This document shows positions 17,698 to 26,148 of a stretch of DNA of 61,969 bases, one piece after another. The notes under the pieces were generated by a model that did not search any database, was not told the origin of the DNA, and saw only the letters and a list, made by a program, of their open reading frames with translations. The position numbers and the translations under genes were made by a program. Source of the stretch: an uncultured Sphingobacteriales bacterium (lineage in GTDB: Bacteria > Bacteroidota > Bacteroidia > Chitinophagales > Chitinophagaceae). How positions within the stretch are numbered: position 1 is the stretch's first letter; each line of letters opens with the position of its first letter. Location: positions 1-61,969 of the forward strand of contig CALMQS010000126.1 in assembly GCA_937871285.1 (NCBI GenBank), in the 5' to 3' direction.

Positions 17698-18369
17698 ATG
17701 GCGGTAAATATTGAAGCATATCAAAGTATACAACAGGAGCTGGATAGTAAAAAAGTAACGCTGGTTGCTGTATCTAAAACCAAACCCGTTAGCGATATAC
17801 AAACTTTATACAACCTGGGGCAGCGCGATTTTGGCGAAAATTATGTGCAGGAGCTCGTGGAAAAGCAAAAGCAACTACCCGCTGATATCCGCTGGCATTT
17901 TATCGGTCACCTCCAGCGCAATAAAGTAAAGGAGATCGCGCCCTTTGTTCATTTGATACATGGTGCAGACAGCCGGAAGCTCCTGGTGGAGATTAGCAAA
18001 CAAGGGTTTAAATACGGCAGAACCATTCCCGTATTGCTGCAGGTGCACATCGCCCGCGAGGAAACAAAATTCGGGCTGGATGAAGCTGAACTGAAAGAAA
18101 TTACAGGTAACCTTTCGGGATTAAACAATATAGCGGTAAAAGGATTGATGGGCATGGCATCATTAACAGATGACAGGGAAACTATCAGAACGGAATTTAA
18201 CTACCTGAGATCACTATACGATCAATTGTGCTCACTTGCCACTTACCACTTACCACTTACTACTCTTTCCATGGGCATGAGTGGTGATTATCATATCGCA
18301 ATAGAAGAAGGTAGCAATATGGTCAGGATCGGGAGCCTGCTGTTTGGCTCCAGGAGCCTGGAGCGTTGA
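17698..18369 (+). CDS. yggS: YggS family PLP homeostasis protein
   Basis: A 223-residue PLP-binding protein of the YggS/PLPHP family (fold type III), which buffers pyridoxal phosphate. Lys27 in AVSKTKP is the PLP lysine; HFIGHLQRNK, GLMGMA and LSMGMSGDYHIAIEEGSNMVRIG follow in family order. Oddity: the loop just before LSMGMSGD reads CSLATYHLPLTT and is encoded by the reiterated DNA word CACTTACCACTTACCACTTAC (18233-18264), the same low-complexity type seen in spacers. The frame is intact, so the protein is probably functional with an altered surface loop. Confidence 0.92.
   Translation: MAVNIEAYQSIQQELDSKKVTLVAVSKTKPVSDIQTLYNLGQRDFGENYVQELVEKQKQLPADIRWHFIGHLQRNKVKEIAPFVHLIHGADSRKLLVEISKQGFKYGRTIPVLLQVHIAREETKFGLDEAELKEITGNLSGLNNIAVKGLMGMASLTDDRETIRTEFNYLRSLYDQLCSLATYHLPLTTLSMGMSGDYHIAIEEGSNMVRIGSLLFGSRSLER
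18233..18264. repeat. Intragenic CACTTACC word repeat inside yggS
   Basis: Four direct iterations of CACTTGCC/CACTTACC/CACTTAC inside the reading frame, at the loop preceding LSMGMSGD. The same kind of word repeat is otherwise seen only between genes in this window. Confidence 0.8.
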
Positions 18370-18464
18370 TTAATTTGTTGTATAATTTTGTAACGCATGG
18401 TATTGCATTTATAATATAATTGTCTTTTCTTTAAGTGCTTCCATAAAAAAACAAATCAATTTAT

Positions 18465-20507
18465 ATGCGTATTTCCAAACAACTGTCATGGGGCATTTCG
18501 TCCCTGTTGATCATGATGAGTTTATCATCATGCAAAAACAATACCTCACCGGTAAAAGGCGGTCCGTTTATTGATTTTGCCGGAATGGATTCTATGATAA
18601 AGCCGGGCGAGGATTTCTTTTCGTATGCGAATGGCAAGTGGTATCAAAATACGGTTATCCCGGCAGACCAGTCCGGATGGAGCACCCCGCATGTGTTATA
18701 TGAAGACAATAGGAAAAAGCTACAGGCCATGCTGGAGGAGCTTGCTGCAGGCAATGGTTTTGAAAAAGGATCGCCCGAACAAATGATGGGTGATTTATAT
18801 GCCGGCGCCATGGACTCGGCAGCTATAGATCAGAAGGGGTATGTGCCTGTTGGGGATGATTTGAAGCGTATTGACGGAATAGCTTCTATAGCCGCACTGG
18901 TTAAGGAATGTGCGTATGAATATACCCTGGGGGATGAAAATATCTTTGGCGTTTATGTGGCGGCGGATGACAGGGATGCAGCGGTTAATAAATTGCAGTT
19001 TCACCAGGATGGCTTATCGCTTCCGGGCAGGGATTATTATTTGAAAGATGATGAGGGAAGCAAACAAATCCGCAATGAATTTGTGCGTTATGTGGCTGAT
19101 ATGTTTAAAGCTATAGGTGCGGATAGCGTATCTGCAGCAAAAGATGCTTCCGCCATTCTTGCGCTCGAAACCGCGCTGGCAAATGCACACGCTACACCGG
19201 TTGAATTGAGGGATCCTGTAAAAAACTATAACAAGTTTGCAGTAAAAGAGCTCAGTGCATTAACACCTGAAATTAACTGGACGGTATTTATTGCAGACCT
19301 TGGCGCCAATACGGATACGGTACTGGTAGGACAGCCCGGCTACTTCAGGGAACTGAGCCGGCAATTGAAAGCTACGCCACTGCAGGTGTGGAAAAATAAA
19401 CTGAAGCTGAAAGTTATAGAAGAAGCCCCGTTAGGCGCTCCTTTCGAAGACCTGAAATTTTCGTTTTACGCTAAAACCTTAAGAGGTATACAGGAAAAAC
19501 CCGTACGCTGGAAAAAAGCCACGGGCATAGTAAGTAACCTGGCGGGCGATCTCCTGGGCCGGGTATATGTGCAGAAGTATTTTCCGGCCGAAGCTAAAGA
19601 AAGGATGCTCAGCTTAGTGAACAATCTGCAGCACGTATATGAAAGCAGGATAAAGCACTTAGACTGGATGAGCGACAGCACCAGGCAGAAGGCGTTGCTT
19701 AAGCTGAATAGTTTTGTAAAAAAGATAGGCTATCCTGATAAGTGGAAAGATTATGCCGGCGTGCAGATTGAAAGAGCCGATCATTTTAATAATATCAGGC
19801 AGTTAAAAACATATGCCTTTCAACAGGAATTGGCCAAGGTGGATAAACCTGTTGACAAAACCGAATGGTTTATGAATGCTTCCGAAGTTAACGCGTACTA
19901 TAATCCATCGTTTAATGAAATTGTATTCCCCGCAGGAATCCTTCAACCGCCCTTTTTTAATAATGCGGCCGATGATGCTATTAACTATGGCGCTATAGGT
20001 GCGGTTATAGGGCATGAAATGACGCATGGCTTTGATGACCAGGGCAGGCAGTATGATGCAGATGGCAACCTGCACGACTGGTGGACGAAAAATGATGCCG
20101 AACAATTTAAACGTAAGGCGAAAGTGGTGGTTGACCAGTATAACGCATACACTGTACTGGATAGTTTACACGTAAACGGTGAATTAACCCTGGGTGAAAA
20201 TATTGCTGATATAGGTGGAGTGATGATCGCGTATGAAGCGTTTAAAAATACACCACAGGGTAAAAGTGATGAAAAAGTTGACGGGCTTACCCCGGATCAG
20301 CGTTTCTTTTTATCTTTCGCCAATGTGTGGCGTTCAAAATACAGGGATGAATCCGTGAAGGAGCGGTTACTGCTTGATCCGCATTCTCCTGAAAGGTTCA
20401 GGGCAAATGGCTCCGTTTCCAGTATGCCGGAATTTTATGCTGCATTTGATGTGCAACCCGGCGATAAAATGTACCGGGCAGATAGTGTAAGAGCGAAGAT
20501 ATGGTAG
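18465..20507 (+). CDS. M13 family metallopeptidase (neprilysin/PepO-like), lipoprotein
   Basis: A 680-residue zinc peptidase. It has an N-terminal lipoprotein signal ending in SLSSCKNN (Cys23 as lipid site), then the M13 N-terminal domain (PGEDFFSYANGKWYQNTVIP). The catalytic domain shows HEMTH near residues 516-520 and ENIADIGG near 577, giving the two His and the Glu zinc ligands, plus the NAYY and FPAGILQPPFF motifs of substrate binding. Length is normal. It is anchored outside the cytoplasmic membrane and degrades peptides. Monocistronic by spacing. A TAATTTTG box at 18383-18390 may be its promoter. Confidence 0.93.
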   Translation: MRISKQLSWGISSLLIMMSLSSCKNNTSPVKGGPFIDFAGMDSMIKPGEDFFSYANGKWYQNTVIPADQSGWSTPHVLYEDNRKKLQAMLEELAAGNGFEKGSPEQMMGDLYAGAMDSAAIDQKGYVPVGDDLKRIDGIASIAALVKECAYEYTLGDENIFGVYVAADDRDAAVNKLQFHQDGLSLPGRDYYLKDDEGSKQIRNEFVRYVADMFKAIGADSVSAAKDASAILALETALANAHATPVELRDPVKNYNKFAVKELSALTPEINWTVFIADLGANTDTVLVGQPGYFRELSRQLKATPLQVWKNKLKLKVIEEAPLGAPFEDLKFSFYAKTLRGIQEKPVRWKKATGIVSNLAGDLLGRVYVQKYFPAEAKERMLSLVNNLQHVYESRIKHLDWMSDSTRQKALLKLNSFVKKIGYPDKWKDYAGVQIERADHFNNIRQLKTYAFQQELAKVDKPVDKTEWFMNASEVNAYYNPSFNEIVFPAGILQPPFFNNAADDAINYGAIGAVIGHEMTHGFDDQGRQYDADGNLHDWWTKNDAEQFKRKAKVVVDQYNAYTVLDSLHVNGELTLGENIADIGGVMIAYEAFKNTPQGKSDEKVDGLTPDQRFFLSFANVWRSKYRDESVKERLLLDPHSPERFRANGSVSSMPEFYAAFDVQPGDKMYRADSVRAKIW

Positions 20508-21192
20508 AGAAGGTGTGAGGTGTGAGTATATAACGATGGGCTGAGTGCTCCTCCCGGATTTTATGATTTGTGGTTTATGGTTTGTAGTTTATGGTTGCAT
20601 TGCGCTTCGAATTTCGGGTTTCTGGCTTCGGACTTGAACGTCATTACGAGACCCTAAACTGATTTGAATGATGCGTAATATTTTTTAAGGGTCGAAGTAA
20701 TCTCCCAATAACGGAGACGGATTATATTCCCCCGAATGGGCTATTACTCCGCTTCGAATTTCGAAATTCCGTCTTCGAATTTTGTTATTTGTGGTTTACT
20801 GTTGGGATTTCATTTCGAATTTCGGGTTTCTGGCTTCGGACTTGAACGTCATTACGAGGCCCTAAACTGATTTGAATGATGCGTAATATTTTTTAAGGGT
20901 CGAAGTAATCTCCCAATAACGGAGACGGATTATATTCCCCCGAATGGGCTATTACTCCGCTTCGAATTTCGAAATTCCGTCTTCGAATTTTGTTATTTGT
21001 GGTTTAACGTTGGGATTTCATTTCGAATTTCGAACTTTCTCCCTTCGGATTTAATATTTGAAATTTATCCGCCCTGGCGGACAGGCCTGCCGGCCGGTAG
21101 GCAAGTTTGGTTCTTGCGATTTGGTTTTTGATGCTTTGCATTCCCTCCGTATTTCCTATATTTATCCTTCAAATTTTAAACCCTTCTACATC
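20508..21192. repeat. Tandem 208-bp composite repeat (hairpin element plus word repeats) and palindromes
   Basis: After about 20 bases of GTGAGG words and GTTTATGG words, a 208-bp unit starting near 20608 is repeated almost exactly from about 20816 to 21023. Each unit contains CTTCGGACTTGAACGTCATT, the hairpin element (arms at 20642-20655 and 20688-20701 in copy one), GGAGACGGATTATATTCCCC and TTCGAATTTCG words. Beyond it are TCCGCCCTGGCGGA (21068-21081) and the imperfect palindrome GCCTGCCGGCCGGTAGGC (21085-21102). No gene is supported here. Confidence 0.85.
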
Positions 21193-23715
21193 ATGGATAC
21201 CAGGAGAGATTTTATTAAAAAAGCGGCATTATTATCCGGCGGCGCCGGCGTATTCAGCGGGTTACCGCCTTCCATTCAAAAAGCATTCGCTATTAATCCC
21301 GAGGCAGGATCTACTTATCTTGATGCGGAACATGTTGTTTTCCTGATGCAGGAGAACCGCTCCTTTGACCACTGCTACGGAACGCTGCAGGGTGTTCGGG
21401 GCTTTAATGATCCCCGCGCTGTTCCATTGCCCAACAAAAATAAAGTCTGGCTGCAATCTAATGCAGCCGGTGAAACCTACGCGCCCTTTCGTTTAAACCT
21501 CAAAGAAAGCAGCATCACCTGGCTGGGCTCACTGCCTCACGGCTGGAGCGATATGACCGACGCCCGCAATGAAGGAAAACACGACAAATGGCTTGACTCA
21601 AAAAAATCGGGACGTAAAGCAGTTATGCACATGCCATTAACCATGGGACATTTTACCCGTGAAGATATCCCCTTCTATTATGCTCTTGCCGATGCCTTTA
21701 CCGTTTGCGATCAGCATTTTTGTTCGTCATTAACGGGTACCACACCCAACCGGACGTATTTCTGGACGGGTACCATAAGGGAGAAGCACGACGAAAACGT
21801 AAAGGCACATGTATACAATTCGGATATCACTTATGGAAGGGAAGCGTCATGGAAAACCTTTCCTGAGTACCTGGAAGAAAATAATATCCCGTGGAGAATA
21901 TACCAGAACGAGATCAGTATTCAAACGGGGTTTGAAGGAGAGGAAGACGACTGGCTGGCAAATTTTACCAACAACCCTATTGAGTGGTTCAGCCAGTATA
22001 ATGTGAAGTTTTCGTTTGGACATATGCGTTACCTCGAAAAAATGGAGAAAACGCTGCCGGGCATCCTAAAGGAAATGGAAGTGCAACTGAAAGGCCTAAC
22101 CGAAGGAAGCAAAGAAAAAACGGACCTGGAAAAAGAACTTACGAAGAAGCAGGAACTCTTTACATCGGTAAAAAAAGACAGGGAGAAATATAATCTTGAG
22201 GAATACAACAAACTATCGCAATGGCATAAGCACCTGCATGAAAAAGCATTCACCGATAACAGAACTGATCCTGACTACCGTAAGCTCACCAGCATTACCT
22301 ATAGCGACGGCGGCACAGAAAGGAAAATGCAAATACCCAAAAGCGATGTGCTGCATCAGTTCAGAAAGGATGTTCAGTCTGGTAATCTTCCGATGGTATC
22401 GTGGGTGGTAGCTCCCTGCAATTTTTCCGATCATCCCGGCGCGCCCTGGTATGGCGCCTGGTATTTAAGCGAGGTGATAGACATTCTGACCCAAAACCCG
22501 GAAGTATGGAAAAAAACCATCTTCATTCTTAACTATGATGAGAATGACGGCTATTTTGATCACGTGCCGCCATTTGCGGCGCCCGATCCCTATAAAGAAA
22601 ACAGCGGGCTGGTATCCAAAGGCATAGATCCCAAGACCGAATACCTCAACGAAAGCCAGCAATGGATGAAAGACAAAGCCAAAAGCAAGGGCGACCGCGA
22701 AGGTCCTATTGGTTTGGGTTTTCGCGTACCCATGGTAGTGGCCTCGCCCTGGAGCCGGGGCGGGTTCGTGAATTCGGAAGTATTTGATCTTACATCGCCC
22801 ATACAGTTCCTGGAACATTTTCTGACTAAAAAAACCGGTAAGAAAATAGAAACCAGCAATCTTACCGAATGGCGCCGTACGGTATGCGGAGATATTACCT
22901 CCGTATTCAGACCCTACAACGGAGAAGCTATACCGGCGCCAAAGCCCGTAGAAAGGATTCCTTTCTTAGAAAGCATTCATAAAGCGCAGTTTAAAGCGCT
23001 GCCTTCCGGGTTTAAAAATCTCAGCGCTTCCGAAATAGAACAAATCAATAAAGATCCTTACGCCTCACCCTGGATGCCGCAGCAGGAAAAAGGAACAAGG
23101 CCCGCTTCACCCCTGCCCTACCAGTTGTATGCAGACGGGAAGCTCAGCGATGACAGGCAAACTTTCAAAATAAAATTTGAGGCGGGGAACGAAGTATTTG
23201 GCGCATCGGCTGCCGGCTCGCCATTTTATGTATATATTCCCGGAAAAGACGCTCCACCCCGCAACTATGCCGTAAAAGCAGGCGACCAGCTCATTGACGC
23301 ATGGACATTGCCCGCCAATGAAAACTATCACCTGCAGGTATACGGACCCAATGGCTTCTTCCGGGAGTTTACGGGCAACGGCAACGATCCGGCATTAGAT
23401 GTGGCCTTTGAATACCAGCGTGCAGCCGCCGCCAAAAAAACGCTTACCGGGAATGCTGAAATAAAGCTCAGGAACACAGGCAAACAAAAACTAACCGTAG
23501 CAATAACAGACAATGCTTATAAAGGCAAGGCACAAACGAAGATCATCAGTCCGGGTGCGCAGGCAAGCATTATCATTGATCTTTCGAAAAGCTCCGGCTG
23601 GTACGACCTGAGTGTGAAGGTAAAAGGGCAAACCCATTTTGAAAAAAGATATGCCGGCAGGGTGGAAACAGGCAGGATAAGCATTACGGACCCGGTTATG
23701 GGGAGAGTGGTATGA
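21193..23715 (+). CDS. Phosphocholine-specific phospholipase C
   Basis: An 840-residue exported esterase of the phosphoesterase/PlcC-like family, hydrolysing phosphatidylcholine or sphingomyelin to phosphocholine. A Tat signal opens the protein (MDTRRDFIKKAALLSGGAGV). HVVFLMQENRSFDHCYGTL carries the nucleophile region, and ILNYDENDGYFDHVPPF and a SPWSRGG motif follow. Two C-terminal beta domains of the family's usual type begin near residue 640. The ATG at 21193 is chosen: the 45 extra upstream codons are repeat DNA and would bury the twin-arginine motif. Residues 280-340 form a charged, probably coiled-coil insertion (many Lys/Glu). Confidence 0.9.
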   Translation: MDTRRDFIKKAALLSGGAGVFSGLPPSIQKAFAINPEAGSTYLDAEHVVFLMQENRSFDHCYGTLQGVRGFNDPRAVPLPNKNKVWLQSNAAGETYAPFRLNLKESSITWLGSLPHGWSDMTDARNEGKHDKWLDSKKSGRKAVMHMPLTMGHFTREDIPFYYALADAFTVCDQHFCSSLTGTTPNRTYFWTGTIREKHDENVKAHVYNSDITYGREASWKTFPEYLEENNIPWRIYQNEISIQTGFEGEEDDWLANFTNNPIEWFSQYNVKFSFGHMRYLEKMEKTLPGILKEMEVQLKGLTEGSKEKTDLEKELTKKQELFTSVKKDREKYNLEEYNKLSQWHKHLHEKAFTDNRTDPDYRKLTSITYSDGGTERKMQIPKSDVLHQFRKDVQSGNLPMVSWVVAPCNFSDHPGAPWYGAWYLSEVIDILTQNPEVWKKTIFILNYDENDGYFDHVPPFAAPDPYKENSGLVSKGIDPKTEYLNESQQWMKDKAKSKGDREGPIGLGFRVPMVVASPWSRGGFVNSEVFDLTSPIQFLEHFLTKKTGKKIETSNLTEWRRTVCGDITSVFRPYNGEAIPAPKPVERIPFLESIHKAQFKALPSGFKNLSASEIEQINKDPYASPWMPQQEKGTRPASPLPYQLYADGKLSDDRQTFKIKFEAGNEVFGASAAGSPFYVYIPGKDAPPRNYAVKAGDQLIDAWTLPANENYHLQVYGPNGFFREFTGNGNDPALDVAFEYQRAAAAKKTLTGNAEIKLRNTGKQKLTVAITDNAYKGKAQTKIISPGAQASIIIDLSKSSGWYDLSVKVKGQTHFEKRYAGRVETGRISITDPVMGRVV

Positions 23716-23805
23716 GGTGGTGAGTAGTGAGTAGTCAGTGGTGAGTGTTTTAAGTAATTACTGTAGCTTATATCTATTGTTTAGCCTATTCAAAATAGCA
23801 CTTGT

Positions 23806-24318
23806 ATGGACAATGAAGTCTTGTTTTCTGAAAGGCAACGTTTTAAGCAGTGGTGGCTTTGGCTAATCTTGTTTGGCATTAACGGGCTTTTTATTTTGGG
23901 GGTATGTAAGCAGGTAATTGGCGGACAGCAATTTGGCAACAAACCCATGAGTAACACCGGCCTTTTAATTGTAACCGGGCTAACTTTTTTGTTGACTTTA
24001 TTGTTCCTCAATTTCCGGCTTAAAACACAAATTAAAACAGATGGGATTTATGTCAGGTTTTTTCCTTTTCATTTGTCTTTCAAACATTACGTCTGGAACA
24101 AATTGAATAAATCATACATCAGGTCATATTCGGCAATTACCGAATATGGTGGCTGGGGCTTACGAACAGGATTACCGGGAAAAGGCGCCGCGTTTAATGT
24201 TTCAGGTAATAAAGGGCTGCAATTAGAATTTGACAACAATAAAAAATTACTAATTGGCACGAACAGGCCAGTTGAACTGGAAGAAGCGCTAATCAAAATT
24301 GGACGACTTAAACAATAG
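23806..24318 (+). CDS. Hypothetical membrane protein, two helices plus soluble domain
   Basis: A 170-residue protein with hydrophobic helices at about 17-36 and 50-68, followed by a soluble part with alternating beta-strand character (TDGIYVRFFPFH, YSAITEYGGWGLR, NVSGNKGLQLEF, LIGTNRPVELEEAL). The pattern resembles small Bacteroidota membrane proteins with a PH-like cytoplasmic domain (DUF6141 type, from memory). Function unknown. Preceded by a word-repeat spacer, followed by a 480-bp stretch without a supported gene. Confidence 0.7.
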   Translation: MDNEVLFSERQRFKQWWLWLILFGINGLFILGVCKQVIGGQQFGNKPMSNTGLLIVTGLTFLLTLLFLNFRLKTQIKTDGIYVRFFPFHLSFKHYVWNKLNKSYIRSYSAITEYGGWGLRTGLPGKGAAFNVSGNKGLQLEFDNNKKLLIGTNRPVELEEALIKIGRLKQ

Positions 24319-24798
24319 AAAAAGAATCATTTGAACAAGCGAAGCTAAAGTGCTTTTGCCGCGATGGGGTCTTCACAGTCGGGCTATTGCGTATGTTATG
24401 AGCCCCGGCACACTACTATCTAACAACAAAGTTTTTTTCTCAAATTAAATCTGCGCATCTGCGGCTTTTTTTACGAACAAAAATCAGCACCCATCTTTAG
24501 AGTGAAGTCCAGGCGCCAGGGTCGCATAGCTGCCCGCAATGGCTTTTTACGCAAACCCCAGCACAACAGAAAAAGCACCATCAATCTCCAATTAAAGGAT
24601 ATAGCAATGAATGGGAAACAGGTTATTCTCCACTATCGGCTTAAGCTCCGGCTTGATGAATAATCTATCAGCTTTTGTATGTAAATTCAACAAAAAGTAA
24701 ACCTGCTGCACGGCCCGGGCAGACAAAATGCTATTTCCCCGCCTGTAAAAAAGCCATGCCCCGTTAGTAAACATTTTGAAAAACTAAATGAACCATAT
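24319..24798. other. Gene-free spacer with dispersed repeats upstream of the aldo-keto reductase
   Basis: No convincing ORF. It contains the left copy (24418-24465) of a direct repeat that recurs after the aldo-keto reductase gene, and one copy (24513-24547) of the dispersed GCGCCAGGGT...GCTGCCC element also found at 46350-46380. Confidence 0.65.
24418..24465. repeat. Direct repeat, left copy (flanks aldo-keto reductase)
   Basis: About 48 bases starting ATCTAACAACAAAG and ending ATCTGCGCATCTGCGGC. The partner at 25670-25717 is about 85 percent identical and in the same orientation. Confidence 0.75.
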
Positions 24799-25650
24799 AT
24801 GAAAGAACTGATTTTAAATGACGGAAATAAGATTCCAATTATTGGTTTTGGAACCTACAAATCAAATGAGCAAGATGGCGTTCAATCTGTTATGGACGCC
24901 CTGGCTAATGGCTACCGCCTAATTGATACCGCAGCAAAATATGAAAATGAAGAATCTGTTGGAAAAGGAATAAAAATGAGTGACGTTGACCGTAAAGATA
25001 TTATTGTAACCACTAAAGTATGGAGAGAAAATTTGGGTTACAATCAAACAAAAGCAGCATTTTATAAATCTCTAAACAAACTTGGACTGGATTATATTGA
25101 TCTGTACTTAATACACTGGCCGGCGAATGCAAAAAATTATGAAAATTGGGAAAAAACCAATGCTGACACCTGGCGTGCAATGGAAGAATTACAAGCAGAC
25201 GGACTGATTAAGTCTATTGGCGTAAGTAATTTTTGGCGTGAACATATTGAAGCACTTCTTCAAACAACAAATACAATTCCCGCTATTAATCAGATTGAGT
25301 TCCACCCTGGATACTGGCAACCCGAATTAGCCGAATTTTGTAAAAAACAAGGTATTACAGTGGAATCATGGTCGCCACTGGCAAGGGGCAAAGTGTTTGG
25401 AAATGAACTTTTAGAAAAAATTGCAGAAAAGCATAATAAATCTGTTTCTCAAATTTGCCTGCGTTGGGTAATTCAGCACAACGTGGTTGTAATTCCGAAA
25501 TCAACCACTTTGAAAAGGATAAAAGAAAATATCAACCTATTCGATTTTGAATTATCAGAAGAAGAAATGATACAAATTGATACAATTCCAGAAATGGGTT
25601 TCAGCGGAGAACTGCCTGATATATGGCCGGACAGGATTGATGTAGCATAA
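24799..25650 (+). CDS. Aldo/keto reductase (2,5-diketogluconate reductase-like)
   Basis: A 283-residue NADPH-dependent (beta/alpha)8 aldo-keto reductase. The catalytic tetrad is visible: Asp43 and Tyr48 in DTAAKYEN, Lys73 in TTKVW and His106 in LIHWP. GVSNF, NQIEFHPGYWQ and IPKSTTLKRIKEN (cofactor phosphate site) follow. Codon use is visibly more AT-rich than in neighbouring genes (runs of AAA, ATT, GAA), and the gene lies between two direct repeats, so recent acquisition is possible. Physiological substrate unknown. Confidence 0.9.
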   Translation: MKELILNDGNKIPIIGFGTYKSNEQDGVQSVMDALANGYRLIDTAAKYENEESVGKGIKMSDVDRKDIIVTTKVWRENLGYNQTKAAFYKSLNKLGLDYIDLYLIHWPANAKNYENWEKTNADTWRAMEELQADGLIKSIGVSNFWREHIEALLQTTNTIPAINQIEFHPGYWQPELAEFCKKQGITVESWSPLARGKVFGNELLEKIAEKHNKSVSQICLRWVIQHNVVVIPKSTTLKRIKENINLFDFELSEEEMIQIDTIPEMGFSGELPDIWPDRIDVA

Positions 25651-25669
25651 ATGTGACCCTGGCGAACCA

Positions 25670-25717
25670 TATCTGACAACAAAACTCTTTTCTCAAATAA
25701 ATCTGCACATCTGCGGC
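25670..25717. repeat. Direct repeat, right copy (flanks aldo-keto reductase)
   Basis: ATCTGACAACAAAACTC ... ATCTGCACATCTGCGGC, same orientation as the copy at 24418-24465. Confidence 0.75.
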
Positions 25718-25805
25718 ATTATTAAGAGGTTTTTTGAAATTTTATAACACGCTATCCGCACCCTACCGGCAAGCTTTAATAATTAATTAACAATATAACG
25801 TAGTA

Positions 25806-25917
25806 CAATTTTGCCTCCCATGCGTCTATATAATAACAACATTTTATTACAGTCAATTTTCTCATAAGCAGTTAGTTTTGGTTGCGGCCCCTGTTTTTAC
25901 AGGGGCCAATTTTTTTT
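25806..25917 (+). ncRNA. Possible small RNA ending at a strong terminator
   Basis: The 500-base spacer before the two-component genes has no ORF but holds a near-perfect -7 box (CAATTTTG at 25806-25813, one mismatch to TANNTTTG) about 75 bases before a strong intrinsic terminator. A transcript from about 25820 to 25917 would be roughly 95 nt. No -33 element is clear and I recognise no RNA family, so this is a weak inference; the terminator could instead belong to a long 3' UTR of the aldo-keto reductase. Confidence 0.3.
25886..25917 (+). terminator. Strong intrinsic terminator
   Basis: GGCCCCTGT and ACAGGGGCC form a perfect 9-bp stem with a TTTT loop, followed by AATTTTTTTT. Confidence 0.88.
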
Positions 25918-26134
25918 GCTCTGTAGTGAAATGCTGTATTTTTTTTATATGTCTCCGCCAGAGCGTCACAGGAACAGAAGTTTTTTGCATTCCCCACTTT
26001 TTAAAAAACGCGCAAATCGCCAGCAAAAGCGCCCTGGCTTAGTCACTAACAATCTACTATACAGGATCCCATTCAGATAAACAATAGCGCAACTGCAGAC
26101 CTTGTTATTCCCGTTTATTTCCAAAATTCATCTG

Positions 26135-26142
26135 TAATTTTG
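26135..26142 (+). promoter_or_regulatory. Candidate -7 box just before the response regulator start
   Basis: TAATTTTG is an exact TANNTTTG match ending 6 bases before the ATG at 26149, so transcription would begin at or next to the start codon. No TTTG is found 19-21 bases upstream (TTTA at 26114-26117), so the call is tentative. Confidence 0.35.
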
Positions 26143-26148
26143 GTAACA

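Noticed and set aside
17324..17802. Minus-strand ORFs rich in Pro-His-Thr-Ser repeats after the acyl-CoA dehydrogenase
   Set aside because: They read the complement of GAGGTGTAAGG words in three frames, which any such repeat would give.
21058..21192. 45-residue N-terminal extension of phospholipase C
   Set aside because: It starts at a TTG in repeat DNA containing palindromes and would place the Tat motif internally.
24592..24774. Minus-strand 60-residue ORF before the aldo-keto reductase
   Set aside because: No promoter, family pattern or conserved features; it lies within a spacer of dispersed repeats.
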